Below the pieces are notes generated by a model. The model ran no database searches. It was not told where the DNA came from and saw nothing but the letters and a program-made list of their open reading frames with translations. The translations under genes were made by a program, and so were the position numbers. From Streptosporangiaceae bacterium (GTDB lineage Bacteria; Actinomycetota; Actinomycetes; Streptosporangiales; Streptosporangiaceae), in NCBI GenBank assembly GCA_030041195.1, contig JASHOI010000332.1, positions 1 through 23,010 of the forward strand: DNA of 23,010 nucleotides. The letters are read 5' to 3'. Position 1 is the first letter of the stretch; each line of letters begins with the position of its first letter. Of the stretch, positions 6,551-14,032 are shown piece after piece.

Positions 6551-7165
6551 CTATGCGGACGCGCCCTCCTCGGTCATCGCGATGACGCCACGCCCCTGGG
6601 CGGGGGTCATGCCGAGCTGGGCGGCGATCTCCTGCGCGGCGCGCCGCTCCTCGTCGGACAGCATCCCGTCGGCGAGGCCGATCCGCACCACGTCGGCCAG
6701 GAACCACTCCGTGGCCGGGATCGCGAGCTGTATCGTCAGGCGGTTCAGCGGCAGGTCCAGGTCCATCGCCGACTCCGACAGGTCGGCGTCCAGGGCCGCG
6801 TCGTCATAGTCGGCCAGACCGGCGCCCCTGACCGCGTCGATCGCCCAGCGCCTTGCCGGGCTGCTGTTCCCGCCGCCCGCACGGAGCATGGCGATCGCCG
6901 CCGCGCGCATCCCGGCCGGGAGCGCCTGCTGCATCTGGGCGGCCGTCGGCAGGCACAGCACCTCCATGCGGTAGCGAGTGCCGCAGCCCGCGCACTGCAC
7001 GTGCTCGCCGCTCCTGGTCAGCGGGATCACCGGGATGAAGAACAGCGTGAACCACCGCCTCCCGGCCTTGTGCCGATACGGGCGGTCGCCGCCGCAGCGC
7101 TGGCAGTGGAACATGCCGTGCCCGACCGTTCGGTAGAACACACGGAGCCCAAAGAAGATAAGCAA
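6551..7165 (-). CDS. Zinc-ribbon protein with TerB-like C-terminal region
   Basis: This 204-residue protein has two CxxC pairs (Cys21/Cys24 and Cys58/Cys61) flanking a basic and hydrophobic segment (RRWFTLFFIPVIPL), which together make a zinc ribbon. The region from about residue 120 on (DDAALDADL, then FLADVVRIGLADGMLSDEER and LGMTPAQGRGVI) resembles the helical TerB/tellurite-resistance-like domain. Homologues of this shape commonly sit upstream of recO in actinobacteria; the function is not known and tellurite resistance should not be assumed. The start is TTG at 7165. It is supported by a strong GGGAGG 8 bases upstream and by the conserved 'LIFFG' N-terminus. It is first in the minus-strand operon with recO, uppS and pyrH. 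Confidence 0.8.
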   Translation of the reverse strand: MLIFFGLRVFYRTVGHGMFHCQRCGGDRPYRHKAGRRWFTLFFIPVIPLTRSGEHVQCAGCGTRYRMEVLCLPTAAQMQQALPAGMRAAAIAMLRAGGGNSSPARRWAIDAVRGAGLADYDDAALDADLSESAMDLDLPLNRLTIQLAIPATEWFLADVVRIGLADGMLSDEERRAAQEIAAQLGMTPAQGRGVIAMTEEGASA

Positions 7166-7258
7166 GCCCGGTTCCTCCCAGTCGCTTCCACCAGTGGCCG
7201 CGCCGTAGGCACCCGCCGATCATCACACGCCTGGCCTCGGCGGATAGCCAAGTCGAGC

Positions 7259-7264
7259 ATTTTA
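7259..7264 (-). promoter_or_regulatory. Candidate -10 box (TAAAAT) for the zinc-ribbon/recO/uppS/pyrH operon
   Basis: On the minus strand TAAAAT (7264-7259) is a close match to the sigma-A -10 consensus. It lies about 95 bases upstream of the TTG start at 7165, in the gap after era. No matching -35 box is clear; the nearest is TTCAGG with 19-base spacing. The low-GC island stands out in this sequence. Confidence 0.4.
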
Positions 7265-7276
7265 ACCACGATCGTC

Positions 7277-7303
7277 GCCGGGCCTGAACGGGCCGTGACC
7301 GGC
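7277..7303 (-). terminator. Possible terminator downstream of era
   Basis: On the minus strand, GCCGG and GGCC pair with GGCC and CCGGC around a 6-base loop with a small bulge, a few bases after the era stop at 7309. There is no U-tract. It lies just upstream of the next operon's -10 candidate. Confidence 0.3.
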
Positions 7304-7308
7304 GCGGT

Positions 7309-8259
7309 TTAGTCGTAGAAGCCGAGCCGACGCAGCTGCTTCGGGTCCCGCTGCCAGTCCTTGGCGATCTTGATGCGCAGGTCGAGGTAAACGCGCGTGC
7401 CGAGCAGCGCCTCGATCTGCTGCCGGGCACGGGAGCCGACGTCCTTCAGCCGCGCCCCCTTGGTGCCGATCACGATCGCCTTCTGGCTGGGGCGCTCCAC
7501 GTACATCACCGCGTGCACGTCGACGAGGTCGTCGCGCCCTTCCCGCGGCCCCATCTCCTCGACCACGACCGCGATCGAGTGCGGTAGCTCGTCCCGCACC
7601 CCCTCCAGGATCGCCTCCCGGATCAGCTCGGCGACGAGAATCTGCTCGGGCTCGTCGGTCTCCTCGCCGTCGGGATACAGCGGCCGTCCTTCCGGCAGAT
7701 GCGAAACCAGCACGTCTTCCAGCACGTCGAGCTGGAAGCCGGTCACGGCGGACACCGGAACCACATCGGCCCAGTCGCCGAGCTGTGCCACGGCCGCGAG
7801 CTGGGCGGCGACCTGCTCCCTGGTGGCCTGGTCGGTCTTGGTGACGACGGCGACCACCGGCGTCTTGCCCAGCCCGGCCAGCTCGCCCGCCAGGTATTTG
7901 TCGCCTGGCCCGATCCGCTCAGCGGCCGGCAGGCAGAACCCGATCACGTCGACCTCGGCGAGGGTGGACCTGACCAGGCTGTCCAGGCGCTCCCCGAGCA
8001 GGGTCCGTGGCCGGTGCAGCCCCGGCGTGTCCACGATGACCAGCTCGGCGTCGGGGCGGTGCACAATCCCCCTGATCGCTCGGCGGGTGGTCTGGGGCCG
8101 GCTGCTGGTGATCGCCACCTTCGCGCCGACCAGCGCGTTCATGAGCGTCGACTTGCCGACGTTGGGCCGCCCGGCAAAGCAGGCGAAGCCAGACCTGAAC
8201 CCAGGCGGGACAGGAAGGGGCTGCGGTCCTGCGGTTGCTGGCGTCTGCGGCGATCCCAC
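7309..8259 (-). CDS. era: GTPase Era
   Basis: Era is an essential GTPase that binds 16S rRNA and checks 30S subunit maturation. The 316-residue protein has G1 GRPNVGKS at residues 30-37, the switch SSRPQTTRR, G3 DTPGLHRPR, and G4 as TKTD, a variant usual in actinobacteria. The C-terminal KH domain contains RPSQKAIVIGTKGARLKDVG with its GxxG loop (GTKG) and ends KRLGFYD-like (RRLGFYD). An N-terminal Pro-rich tail of about 20 residues is not conserved. The start is GTG at 8259 with GGGGGAG upstream. It is the last gene of the phoH-ybeY-corC-like operon, 75 bases after the deaminase-like gene. Confidence 0.97.
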   Translation of the reverse strand: MGSPQTPATAGPQPLPVPPGFRSGFACFAGRPNVGKSTLMNALVGAKVAITSSRPQTTRRAIRGIVHRPDAELVIVDTPGLHRPRTLLGERLDSLVRSTLAEVDVIGFCLPAAERIGPGDKYLAGELAGLGKTPVVAVVTKTDQATREQVAAQLAAVAQLGDWADVVPVSAVTGFQLDVLEDVLVSHLPEGRPLYPDGEETDEPEQILVAELIREAILEGVRDELPHSIAVVVEEMGPREGRDDLVDVHAVMYVERPSQKAIVIGTKGARLKDVGSRARQQIEALLGTRVYLDLRIKIAKDWQRDPKQLRRLGFYD

Positions 8260-8334
8260 GCCGTGATTCTCCCCCAGGCCGGGCGCAGCGCCTAACTCGC
8301 CGCCGCTGCAGCCGCCGGGCGAGGAGGGCCGTGG

Positions 8335-8679
8335 TCAGGGGCGCAGCGTGGCCTTGACGGTGCCGTCCGGCGCAGCGTGAAACACCACCGCGTCCGGGCC
8401 CACGTCGCGGACCGCGGCCAGGTCGGCCGGGTCGGGGCCGTCACCGTCACTGACCAGAGCCGCCGCCTCCAGGCTGTCGGCCCCGCTGGACACGGCCATG
8501 GCCACCGCCAGGTGCAGCGCCGACAGGCGCAGCGAGGGCAGCGCGACCGCCGCCGCGGCATAGGTCCGTCCGGTCTCATCGCGCACCGCGGCGCCCTCGG
8601 CAGCCATCACCCGCGCACGAGCCGAGCGGGCGAGCGTAATGATCTTGAGGTCTTCCGGGCCGGGCTGGGCCTCGCTCAC
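8335..8679 (-). CDS. Cytidine-deaminase-like protein lacking the catalytic zinc site
   Basis: This 114-residue protein has the fold pattern of small cytidine deaminases: LARSARARV, then GAAVRDETGRTYAAAAVAL, then a helix SALHLAVAMAVSSGA. The same gene sits between the CNNM/CBS gene and era in many actinobacteria and is often annotated as cytidine deaminase. It contains no cysteine at all. Neither the Cys-Ala-Glu nor the Pro-Cys-x-x-Cys motif can exist, and LSALHLAV occupies the place of the first. It therefore cannot bind catalytic zinc in the usual way and is better seen as a pseudoenzyme or structural protein. The GTG start overlaps the upstream stop (GTGA), which indicates translational coupling. 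Confidence 0.75.
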   Translation of the reverse strand: MSEAQPGPEDLKIITLARSARARVMAAEGAAVRDETGRTYAAAAVALPSLRLSALHLAVAMAVSSGADSLEAAALVSDGDGPDPADLAAVRDVGPDAVVFHAAPDGTVKATLRP

Positions 8680-10037
8680 CCGGCAGAGTCTAATCCGGCG
8701 CCCCCGGGCCCGCTCGCGCCGGCGTGATTGCCCGGCCGGCCCTCACCCGCCGCGCCATGGCCGTTACCCGCCGCTGACTCGCCGGCCCCGTTGCCTGGCT
8801 GAGCGATTCGCTCGACGGTCACGGCGGCGATCCGGTTGCGCCGGCCGGCCAGGCTCTCCGCGGTCAGCCGCAGGCCTGCCACCGTCGCCACCGAGCCGGC
8901 GATCGGCACCCGGCCGAGCCGCTGGGCCAGCAGCCCGCCCACGGTCTCCACATCCTCGGCCTCGATGTCAACCCCGAACAGCTCGCCGAGCTCCTCGACC
9001 GGCAGCCGCGCTGTCACCCTGGCCCGTCCCTCGCCGAGCCATTCCACCGGCGGCTGCTCTTTGTCGTACTCGTCGGCGATCTCACCAACGATCTCCTCGA
9101 GGATGTCCTCGATCGTGACCAGGCCAGCGGTGCCGCCGTACTCATCGATCACGATCGCGACGTGGATCTGGCGCGCCTGCATCTCGCGCAGCAGCGCGTC
9201 GATGGGCTTGCTCTCCGGCACGAACGTGGCCGGCCGCATGATCGACTCGACCTTCTCGACCGACTCGCCCTCGCGGTGCTCGTAGCTGCGGGTGACGATG
9301 TCCTTGAGGTACGCGATCCCGACGACGTCGTCCTCGTTCTCGCCGACGACCGGTATCCGGGAGAACCCGCTGCGCAGCGCCAGCGACAGCGCCTGGCGCA
9401 GGGTCTTGCCGCGCTCGACGAACACCATGTCGGTGCGCGGCACCATCACCTCGCGGACGATCGTGTCGCCGAGCTCAAACACCGAGTGGATCATCGCGCG
9501 CTCGCCGGGCTGGATCACCCGGCGCTGTTCCAGCAGGTCAACCAGGCCCCGCAGGTCCTCCTCGGAGCCCGGCCCGCCGCCACGGCCCGCCCCGCCGCCC
9601 GGGGTGAGCAGCAGTCGCGGCAGCGGCCCGAGCAGCCGGGTGACCGGAACCAGGATCGCGGCGGCGGCGCTGGCTATCCGCACCGCGTTGCGCCGCCCCA
9701 GCGACCTGGGAAAGGTTCCGGTGACCAGGTACACCGCCGCTGTCATGACGGCCGCTGTGATCACGAACGCACGCCACCCGGACCCGAGCCAGTGCACGAG
9801 CACGACGGTGACCAGGACGACGGCGGACAGCTCGGCCGCTATCCGGGCGAGCAGCAGCACGGACAGGTAGCGCGGCACGTCGGACAGCACGATCTGCAGC
9901 GGCGTCGATCCCCGGCCGACCCCGCGGCCCAGTTCCTTGGCCCCGGCCCTGGAGACCCTGGCCAGGGCCGCCTCGGCGGTCGCGCACCACCCGGCCAGCA
10001 GCGTCAGGACTACTGCCGCCGCCAGCAGCCAGCCCAT
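8676..10037 (-). CDS. Hemolysin-family CNNM/CBS-domain membrane protein (CorC/HlyC type)
   Basis: This is a 453-residue protein. The N-terminal DUF21/CNNM region (residues 1-140) has membrane segments near residues 1-20, 60-85, 90-110 and 120-140. A CBS pair follows (about 195-320; VMVPRTDMVFV, GFSRIPVVGEN, then RQIHVAIVIDEYGGTAGLVTIEDILEEIVGEI), then a CorC/HlyC transporter-associated domain (about 335-410). A low-complexity Gly/Ala tail ends the protein. The family is implicated in Mg2+/Co2+ transport or its control; hemolysis is only a historical name. The ATG at 10037 lies 7 bases after the ybeY stop, and its stop overlaps the deaminase-like gene. The C-terminal 40 residues are repetitive and probably disordered. 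Confidence 0.9.
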   Translation of the reverse strand: MGWLLAAAVVLTLLAGWCATAEAALARVSRAGAKELGRGVGRGSTPLQIVLSDVPRYLSVLLLARIAAELSAVVLVTVVLVHWLGSGWRAFVITAAVMTAAVYLVTGTFPRSLGRRNAVRIASAAAAILVPVTRLLGPLPRLLLTPGGGAGRGGGPGSEEDLRGLVDLLEQRRVIQPGERAMIHSVFELGDTIVREVMVPRTDMVFVERGKTLRQALSLALRSGFSRIPVVGENEDDVVGIAYLKDIVTRSYEHREGESVEKVESIMRPATFVPESKPIDALLREMQARQIHVAIVIDEYGGTAGLVTIEDILEEIVGEIADEYDKEQPPVEWLGEGRARVTARLPVEELGELFGVDIEAEDVETVGGLLAQRLGRVPIAGSVATVAGLRLTAESLAGRRNRIAAVTVERIAQPGNGAGESAAGNGHGAAGEGRPGNHAGASGPGGAGLDSAG

Positions 10038-10044
10038 GGCTCAC

Positions 10045-10584
10045 TCACCCCGCGTTCTGTTCCTGGCCAGGCTGGCCTGCCGTGCCGCCAGGGTCGCCGT
10101 CGGCGTCGCGTTCCGGCCCCCAATCGGCGAGCAGGCGGTCCTGCAGGCCGAACATCGTCGCGTGCTCGTCCGGCTCGGCATGGTCATACCCCAGCAGGTG
10201 CAGGATGCCGTGGGTGCACAACAGGTCGAGTTCCTGCCGCGTGCTGTGCCCCGCCGCCGCGGCCTGCTTGATCGCTACCTGCGGGCACAGCACAACGTCG
10301 CCGAGCAGGGTTTCCGCCGCGTCGTCGTCGGTGCCGTGCTCGGCCTGGCCGCCGCCGGGGTGCGGCAGCCCGAGCTCGTCCATGGGGAACGCGAGCACGT
10401 CGGTCGGCCCATCCTCGCCCATCCAGCGCTGGTGCAGGCCGGCCATGGCCTCCTCGTCAACGAGCAGCACCGACAGCTCCGCCAGCGGGTGCACCCGCAT
10501 CTGGTCAAGCACGTGCCTGGCCAGCGCCGCGAGGCCGGCCTCGTCGACCGCGACGCCGGACTCGTTGCGGATCTCGATGCTCAT
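10045..10584 (-). CDS. ybeY: Endoribonuclease / rRNA maturation factor YbeY
   Basis: YbeY is a zinc-dependent endoribonuclease involved in 16S rRNA 3'-end maturation and ribosome quality control. The 179-residue protein carries the diagnostic HGxLHLxGYDH site with His125, His129 and His135, and the upstream [10 protein letters not shown] segment. The C-terminal 25 residues are a polar tail rich in Gly, Asp and Gln. The ATG at 10584 is 6 bases after the phoH stop, and its GAGG ribosome-binding site overlaps that stop. The neighbours phoH and era also act in RNA metabolism, which is a conserved grouping. Confidence 0.97.
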   Translation of the reverse strand: MSIEIRNESGVAVDEAGLAALARHVLDQMRVHPLAELSVLLVDEEAMAGLHQRWMGEDGPTDVLAFPMDELGLPHPGGGQAEHGTDDDAAETLLGDVVLCPQVAIKQAAAAGHSTRQELDLLCTHGILHLLGYDHAEPDEHATMFGLQDRLLADWGPERDADGDPGGTAGQPGQEQNAG

Positions 10585-10590
10585 GTGTCC

Positions 10591-12747
10591 TCAGCGGGCC
10601 CGGTTGCCGGTGCGGCGGGGCCGGCCGCCACCCGGGAGCCGGTCGGAGTCCCCGGCGGCCGCCCGGCGCGCGTCGTAGCGCTCGTACGCGTCCACGATGT
10701 CGGCGACCAGCTTGTGCCTGACCACGTCGTGGCTGGTCAGCCGCGAGAAGTACACGTCGTCGACGCCGTCGAGGATCTCCTGGACCAGGCGCAGGCCGCT
10801 GGTCTGCCCGGCGGGCAGGTCGACCTGGGTGATGTCGCCGGTCACGACGATCTTGGAACCGAAGCCGAGCCTGGTCAGGAACATCTTCATCTGTTCCGGC
10901 GAGGTGTTCTGCGCCTCGTCGAGGATGATGAACGAGTCGTTCAGGGTGTTGTGGGTGAGCAGGAAGTCTTCCGTGGTGTACAGGGAGTCGGCCGCCGCCA
11001 CCGAGATGCAAACGGCCTGCGCCGTGCCGGCCGGCTCGATGCTCTCGACGAACCGCATCGGCCGCCCGCCGCCGCCTTCGGCCATGTACTTGTCGCGCTT
11101 GCGGGTGAGCCGGAACGGCTCGATGCCTTCCGGAAGCCGGATGTCGATGATGTACGCGTCGTGCCGGTGATGGACCGGGCGGCCCTTGGCCCGGCCCGGC
11201 GTCCGCCCGAGCGCCGGGCGAACTCGCGTGCAGGTCACCCCGCCGAGCGACCGCACGAGGAAAATCACATCGTCGCGGAGCCGCGGCGAGACGGTCGTGT
11301 ATTGGACGCGGCAGGTCCGGCCGCGCTGCGTGACCGGGCCGCCGTCGGTGTCCAGCAGGCCCTGCAGCACGGCCAGCCGGACCTTCGCCGAGTTGTGCAG
11401 GTAGACCTCTGGGACGAACTTGGTCATCGATCGCATGCCGTACAAGCCGAGCTGGCGCATTGCGTCGGTCACCGGGTTGTGAACGAGGACCCTGCCCTGC
11501 CAAGGTGACGTTCCCTGGCTCAACACATAGTTGAGGCCACCTTTGGGCCGGACGTCGATGCCAGGCAACCGTACCTGTAGCTCCCAAGCCAGTTCGACGT
11601 CGTCGGTGGAGAAACTCGGGGTAACCGGTGCTATCAGGCAGCCGTCGCCGAGGAGCAGTCCGAGCGCGTACGGGTCCATCGGCACCGGCTGGTACGGGAA
11701 GCACACCGGCGCGCTGTGCATCGGCAGCTCGTAGCGGTGGTAGTGGTTCGCCCGCAGGTTCCCGATCATCTCGCGGGTTTCCAGAACCCGGTACGGCTTG
11801 CCGCGGCGGCGGTCGTCGCGGGTGGTCACGGCCCAGAGGTGATCGCCCGAGCACAGCACTGAGGCGCCGTCCTGGGTGGTGAGCCGGTACATGTCCTTCT
11901 CGCCCTGCGGGTACACGCCGAGCACCGGCGTCGGCTCGCCGTTGGACCCGATGACCAGATCGCCGACGGCCAGCGATCCAATCGGCCGGAAGCCGTCCGG
12001 GGTCAAAACGGGAGAATCTACGCGAATCGCCCTGCCGCGCATGTATGCCAACGGGGCTATTTCGATCGTGCCGGCGGCCGTGAGCTTCGGGATCGAGTCG
12101 GGGTCGATCATGTCGTGCAGGGCGTCGTAGAGCGGGCGCAGGTAGGGGTCGATCTTCTCGTAGAGCGTGCCGGGCAGGAAGCCGAGCCGCTCCCCCGCCT
12201 CCACCGCCGGCCGGGTCAGGATGATCCGGTTGAACTCCTTGGCCTGCAGCGCCTTCACCGCCTTGGCCATGGCCAGGTACGTCTTGCCGGTGCCGGCCGG
12301 GCCGATCGCGAACACGACAGTGTGCTTGTCGATCGCGTCGACGTACCGCTTCTGGTTCAGCGTCTTGGGCCGGATCGTGCGGCCCCGGGCGGACAGGATG
12401 TCCAGGGTCAGCACGTCGGCCGGCCGGGCGCCGGACTTCCGGCGCAGCATCGCGACGCTGCGCTCGACCACGTCGGCGGCGAGTTCGGCGCCGCTGGCCA
12501 GCAGCCGGGTGAGCTCGTCGAACAGCCGCGCGACGAGCGCGGTCTCCTCCGGTGTGCCGGTGACGGTGATCTCGTTGCCGCGCACGTGGATGTCGGCGCC
12601 GAAGGCGCCCTCGATCACGTGCAGAAGCTCGTCCCGCGATCCGAGCAGGCTGACCATCGAGTGGTCATCCGGTATAACGATCTTGACGCGGGTGCGGCCG
12701 TCCGGTGACAGCTCACCTTTGCGTGGATCTGTGGGAGTTTCTGTCAA
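10591..12747 (-). CDS. phoH: PhoH-family ATPase interrupted by an in-frame intein
   Basis: PhoH is a P-loop ATPase of RNA metabolism, usually encoded beside ybeY. The reading frame is 718 codons from TTG at 12747, about twice the usual length. Removing the 361-residue intein leaves a normal 357-residue protein. Numbered from an in-frame upstream ATG at 12792, Walker A GPAGTGKT is at 164-171 and Walker B FIILDEAQN at 621-629, with the intein at 255-615 between them. The C-terminal KIVVTGDITQVDLP and SGLRLVQEIL are intact, so a spliced product should be functional. I chose TTG at 12747 (residue 16) because GGGGAAGG directly precedes it and the protein then begins with a KH-like domain; ATG at 12792 has no such support. 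The Arg-rich C-terminal tail is atypical and variable. Confidence 0.95.
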   Translation of the reverse strand: MTETPTDPRKGELSPDGRTRVKIVIPDDHSMVSLLGSRDELLHVIEGAFGADIHVRGNEITVTGTPEETALVARLFDELTRLLASGAELAADVVERSVAMLRRKSGARPADVLTLDILSARGRTIRPKTLNQKRYVDAIDKHTVVFAIGPAGTGKTYLAMAKAVKALQAKEFNRIILTRPAVEAGERLGFLPGTLYEKIDPYLRPLYDALHDMIDPDSIPKLTAAGTIEIAPLAYMRGRAIRVDSPVLTPDGFRPIGSLAVGDLVIGSNGEPTPVLGVYPQGEKDMYRLTTQDGASVLCSGDHLWAVTTRDDRRRGKPYRVLETREMIGNLRANHYHRYELPMHSAPVCFPYQPVPMDPYALGLLLGDGCLIAPVTPSFSTDDVELAWELQVRLPGIDVRPKGGLNYVLSQGTSPWQGRVLVHNPVTDAMRQLGLYGMRSMTKFVPEVYLHNSAKVRLAVLQGLLDTDGGPVTQRGRTCRVQYTTVSPRLRDDVIFLVRSLGGVTCTRVRPALGRTPGRAKGRPVHHRHDAYIIDIRLPEGIEPFRLTRKRDKYMAEGGGGRPMRFVESIEPAGTAQAVCISVAAADSLYTTEDFLLTHNTLNDSFIILDEAQNTSPEQMKMFLTRLGFGSKIVVTGDITQVDLPAGQTSGLRLVQEILDGVDDVYFSRLTSHDVVRHKLVADIVDAYERYDARRAAAGDSDRLPGGGRPRRTGNRAR
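10948..12030 (-). other. Class 3-type intein with LAGLIDADG homing endonuclease, in PhoH
   Basis: This 361-residue in-frame insertion splits the PhoH motif MRGR^TLNDSFIILDEAQN. It begins with Ala (AIRVDSPVLT) instead of Cys/Ser and ends LLTHN, followed by extein Thr. It has the class 3 signature: block B CSGDHLW with Trp at intein residue 66, block F AVCISV with Cys at residue 341, and Thr at residue 359 just before His360-Asn361. Class 3 inteins use the block F Cys, not residue 1, as first nucleophile. Two LAGLIDADG motifs are visible, YALGLLLGDG at residues 121-130 and VLQGLLDTDGG at 221-231. The endonuclease looks intact, with the Asp of each motif present. All splicing residues are present, so splicing is likely. 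Confidence 0.93.
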
Positions 12748-12829
12748 GTGCCCTTCCCCGCCGCCCTGGCACACGCCCGGGTCCGCATGCATGCCATGTT
12801 ATCCGCCGCCTCCGACGGGCAACCCGGCA

Positions 12830-13174
12830 TCAGCCGGGCGGCCAGTCCAGCGGCCTGCCGCCGAGGACGTGCGCGTGCACGTGGTGGACCGCCTGGCCGG
12901 CGTCCGAGCCGGTGTTGAACACCACCCGGTAGCCGGTCTCCGCCACGCCTGACTTGGCAGCCGCCAGCGCCGCCTGAGCCGCCAGCTCGTCGAGCAGGCC
13001 GTCCCCGGCCGCGGCGAGCGTCGCCAGGTCCTGATGGTGCTCCTTGGGTATCACCAAAACGTGCACGGGCGCCTGAGGGTTTATGTCCTGAAATGCAATA
13101 GTACGTTGGCTCTCGAGGACTCGCGTTGCCGGGATCTCCCCCGCCGCGATTCCACAGAACAAGCAGTCAGCCAC
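12830..13174 (-). CDS. HIT-family (HINT-like) nucleotide-binding hydrolase
   Basis: This is a 114-residue histidine-triad protein. The N-terminal DCLFCGIAAGEIP carries a CxxC pair and is the standard HINT start. The C-terminal HHVHAHVLGGRP holds the His-x-His-x-His triad (His98, His100, His102) that catalyses hydrolysis of AMP-linked phosphoramidates or dinucleotides. I chose GTG at 13174 because the CLFC motif follows within 3 residues; an extended start at 13252 would add residues with no family character. A TAAGAT 7 bases upstream of the GTG could be a -10 box giving a leaderless transcript. It lies 82 bases before phoH on the same strand and is probably the first gene of that operon. Confidence 0.92.
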   Translation of the reverse strand: MADCLFCGIAAGEIPATRVLESQRTIAFQDINPQAPVHVLVIPKEHHQDLATLAAAGDGLLDELAAQAALAAAKSGVAETGYRVVFNTGSDAGQAVHHVHAHVLGGRPLDWPPG

Positions 13175-13411
13175 GCGGCCGATCTTAACCGTTGCCCCGC
13201 CTAACAGGCCGACGACATATACAGTTGCAGTACTGAACCCCTGGCGCACCACCCCTTAGGGTGCACGGCCCAGCGAGCGCTGACTTCCCGTGCCACCACA
13301 CTCGTTATCTAGCGGCGGTCGCGGGGATGCGAACTCATTACGGCATGGGTGTGGGGGCGGTGGGATCGTTTAAACCACGCGGCGCGTGGCAGCCTGGCGC
13401 GAAGACGCGAC
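13175..13411. promoter_or_regulatory. Divergent promoter region between HIT and sigma-factor genes
   Basis: This 237-base region should hold promoters for the leftward HIT/phoH operon and the rightward sigma gene. Leftward, TAAGAT (about 13181-13186 on the minus strand) sits 7 bases before the GTG start. Rightward, TTATCT (about 13305) has a weak TGACTT-like element 18 bases upstream. CCACGC-GGC-GCGTGG (13375-13389) is a perfect 6-bp stem about 20 bases before the sigma ATG. All are weak calls. Confidence 0.35.
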
Positions 13412-14032
13412 ATGACGACCGGTGAATCTGGCGGCGCGTTCACAATGACGCCCGGTGAACCTGATGGTGAACCTACGCGTCCAATTCACGTGACCGAAAC
13501 CCTGCTGGCGGATACCGCCCTGGGCTCGGTTCCGGCCGACTGGGACGCCGACCGGGCAGTGACCGCGCTGTACAGCACGCACTACCGTTCCTTGGTGCGG
13601 CTCGCGGCTCTGCTGGTTCGTGACGTCGCAACGGCGGAGGAAGTAGTGCAGGACTCGTTCGTCGCGATGCACGGCGGCTGGCGCCGGCTGAGGGACAGCG
13701 AGAAGGCGCTGTCCTACCTCCGGCAGTCGGTGGTGAACCGGTCCCGCTCCGTGCTGAGACATCGCGTGGTCGTGGACCGGAATGCCCCGAAACCGTCGCC
13801 GGACATGCCGAGCGCCGAGCATGGTGCGATCGTTCTGCTGGAGCGGTCGGCCGTGGTCTCGGCCCTGCGCACGCTGCCGCCGCGGCAGCGCGAGGCGCTC
13901 GTGCTCCGGTACTACGGCGACATGTCCGAAGCCCAGATCGCCGACATCATGGGGATCAGCAGGGGCGCTGTGAAGAGTCATACGGCCAGGGCCATGTCTG
14001 CGCTGCGCAGTGTGCTGGAGCGTGAGGCATGA
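13412..14032 (+). CDS. ECF (SigE-family) RNA polymerase sigma factor
   Basis: This is a 206-residue group 4 sigma factor. The sigma-2 region is at residues 53-117 (YSTHYRSLVRLAALLV, AEEVVQDSFVAMH, then ALSYLRQSVVNRSRS). The sigma-4 region is at residues 146-201, with TLPPRQREALVLRYY and the helix-turn-helix MSEAQIADIMGISRGAVKSH. The pattern matches the actinobacterial SigE-family subgroup. I chose the ATG at 13412; an in-frame upstream ATG at 13349 and a downstream ATG at 13445 are alternatives, and none has a strong ribosome-binding site. The stop overlaps the next gene's start as ATGA. The gene is on the opposite strand from the conserved housekeeping genes on both sides. Target genes are unknown; self-regulation is usual for the group. 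Confidence 0.9.
   Translation: MTTGESGGAFTMTPGEPDGEPTRPIHVTETLLADTALGSVPADWDADRAVTALYSTHYRSLVRLAALLVRDVATAEEVVQDSFVAMHGGWRRLRDSEKALSYLRQSVVNRSRSVLRHRVVVDRNAPKPSPDMPSAEHGAIVLLERSAVVSALRTLPPRQREALVLRYYGDMSEAQIADIMGISRGAVKSHTARAMSALRSVLEREA

Noticed and set aside
6551..7165. Tellurite-resistance determinant
   Set aside because: The TerB-like resemblance is remote and no other ter genes are present; the name would over-state the function.
8335..8679. Functional cytidine deaminase
   Set aside because: The protein has no cysteine, so neither zinc-ligand motif can be formed.
10505..11854. Large minus-strand frame of about 450 codons overlapping phoH
   Set aside because: It is an Arg/Pro/Ala-rich shadow of the phoH/intein frame, as expected in high-GC DNA, and it has no domain signature.
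12748..12829. Separate phoH promoter (TTGCCC ... TAACAT)
   Set aside because: The spacing is only about 15 bases and phoH is close behind the HIT gene on the same strand, so co-transcription is the simpler reading.
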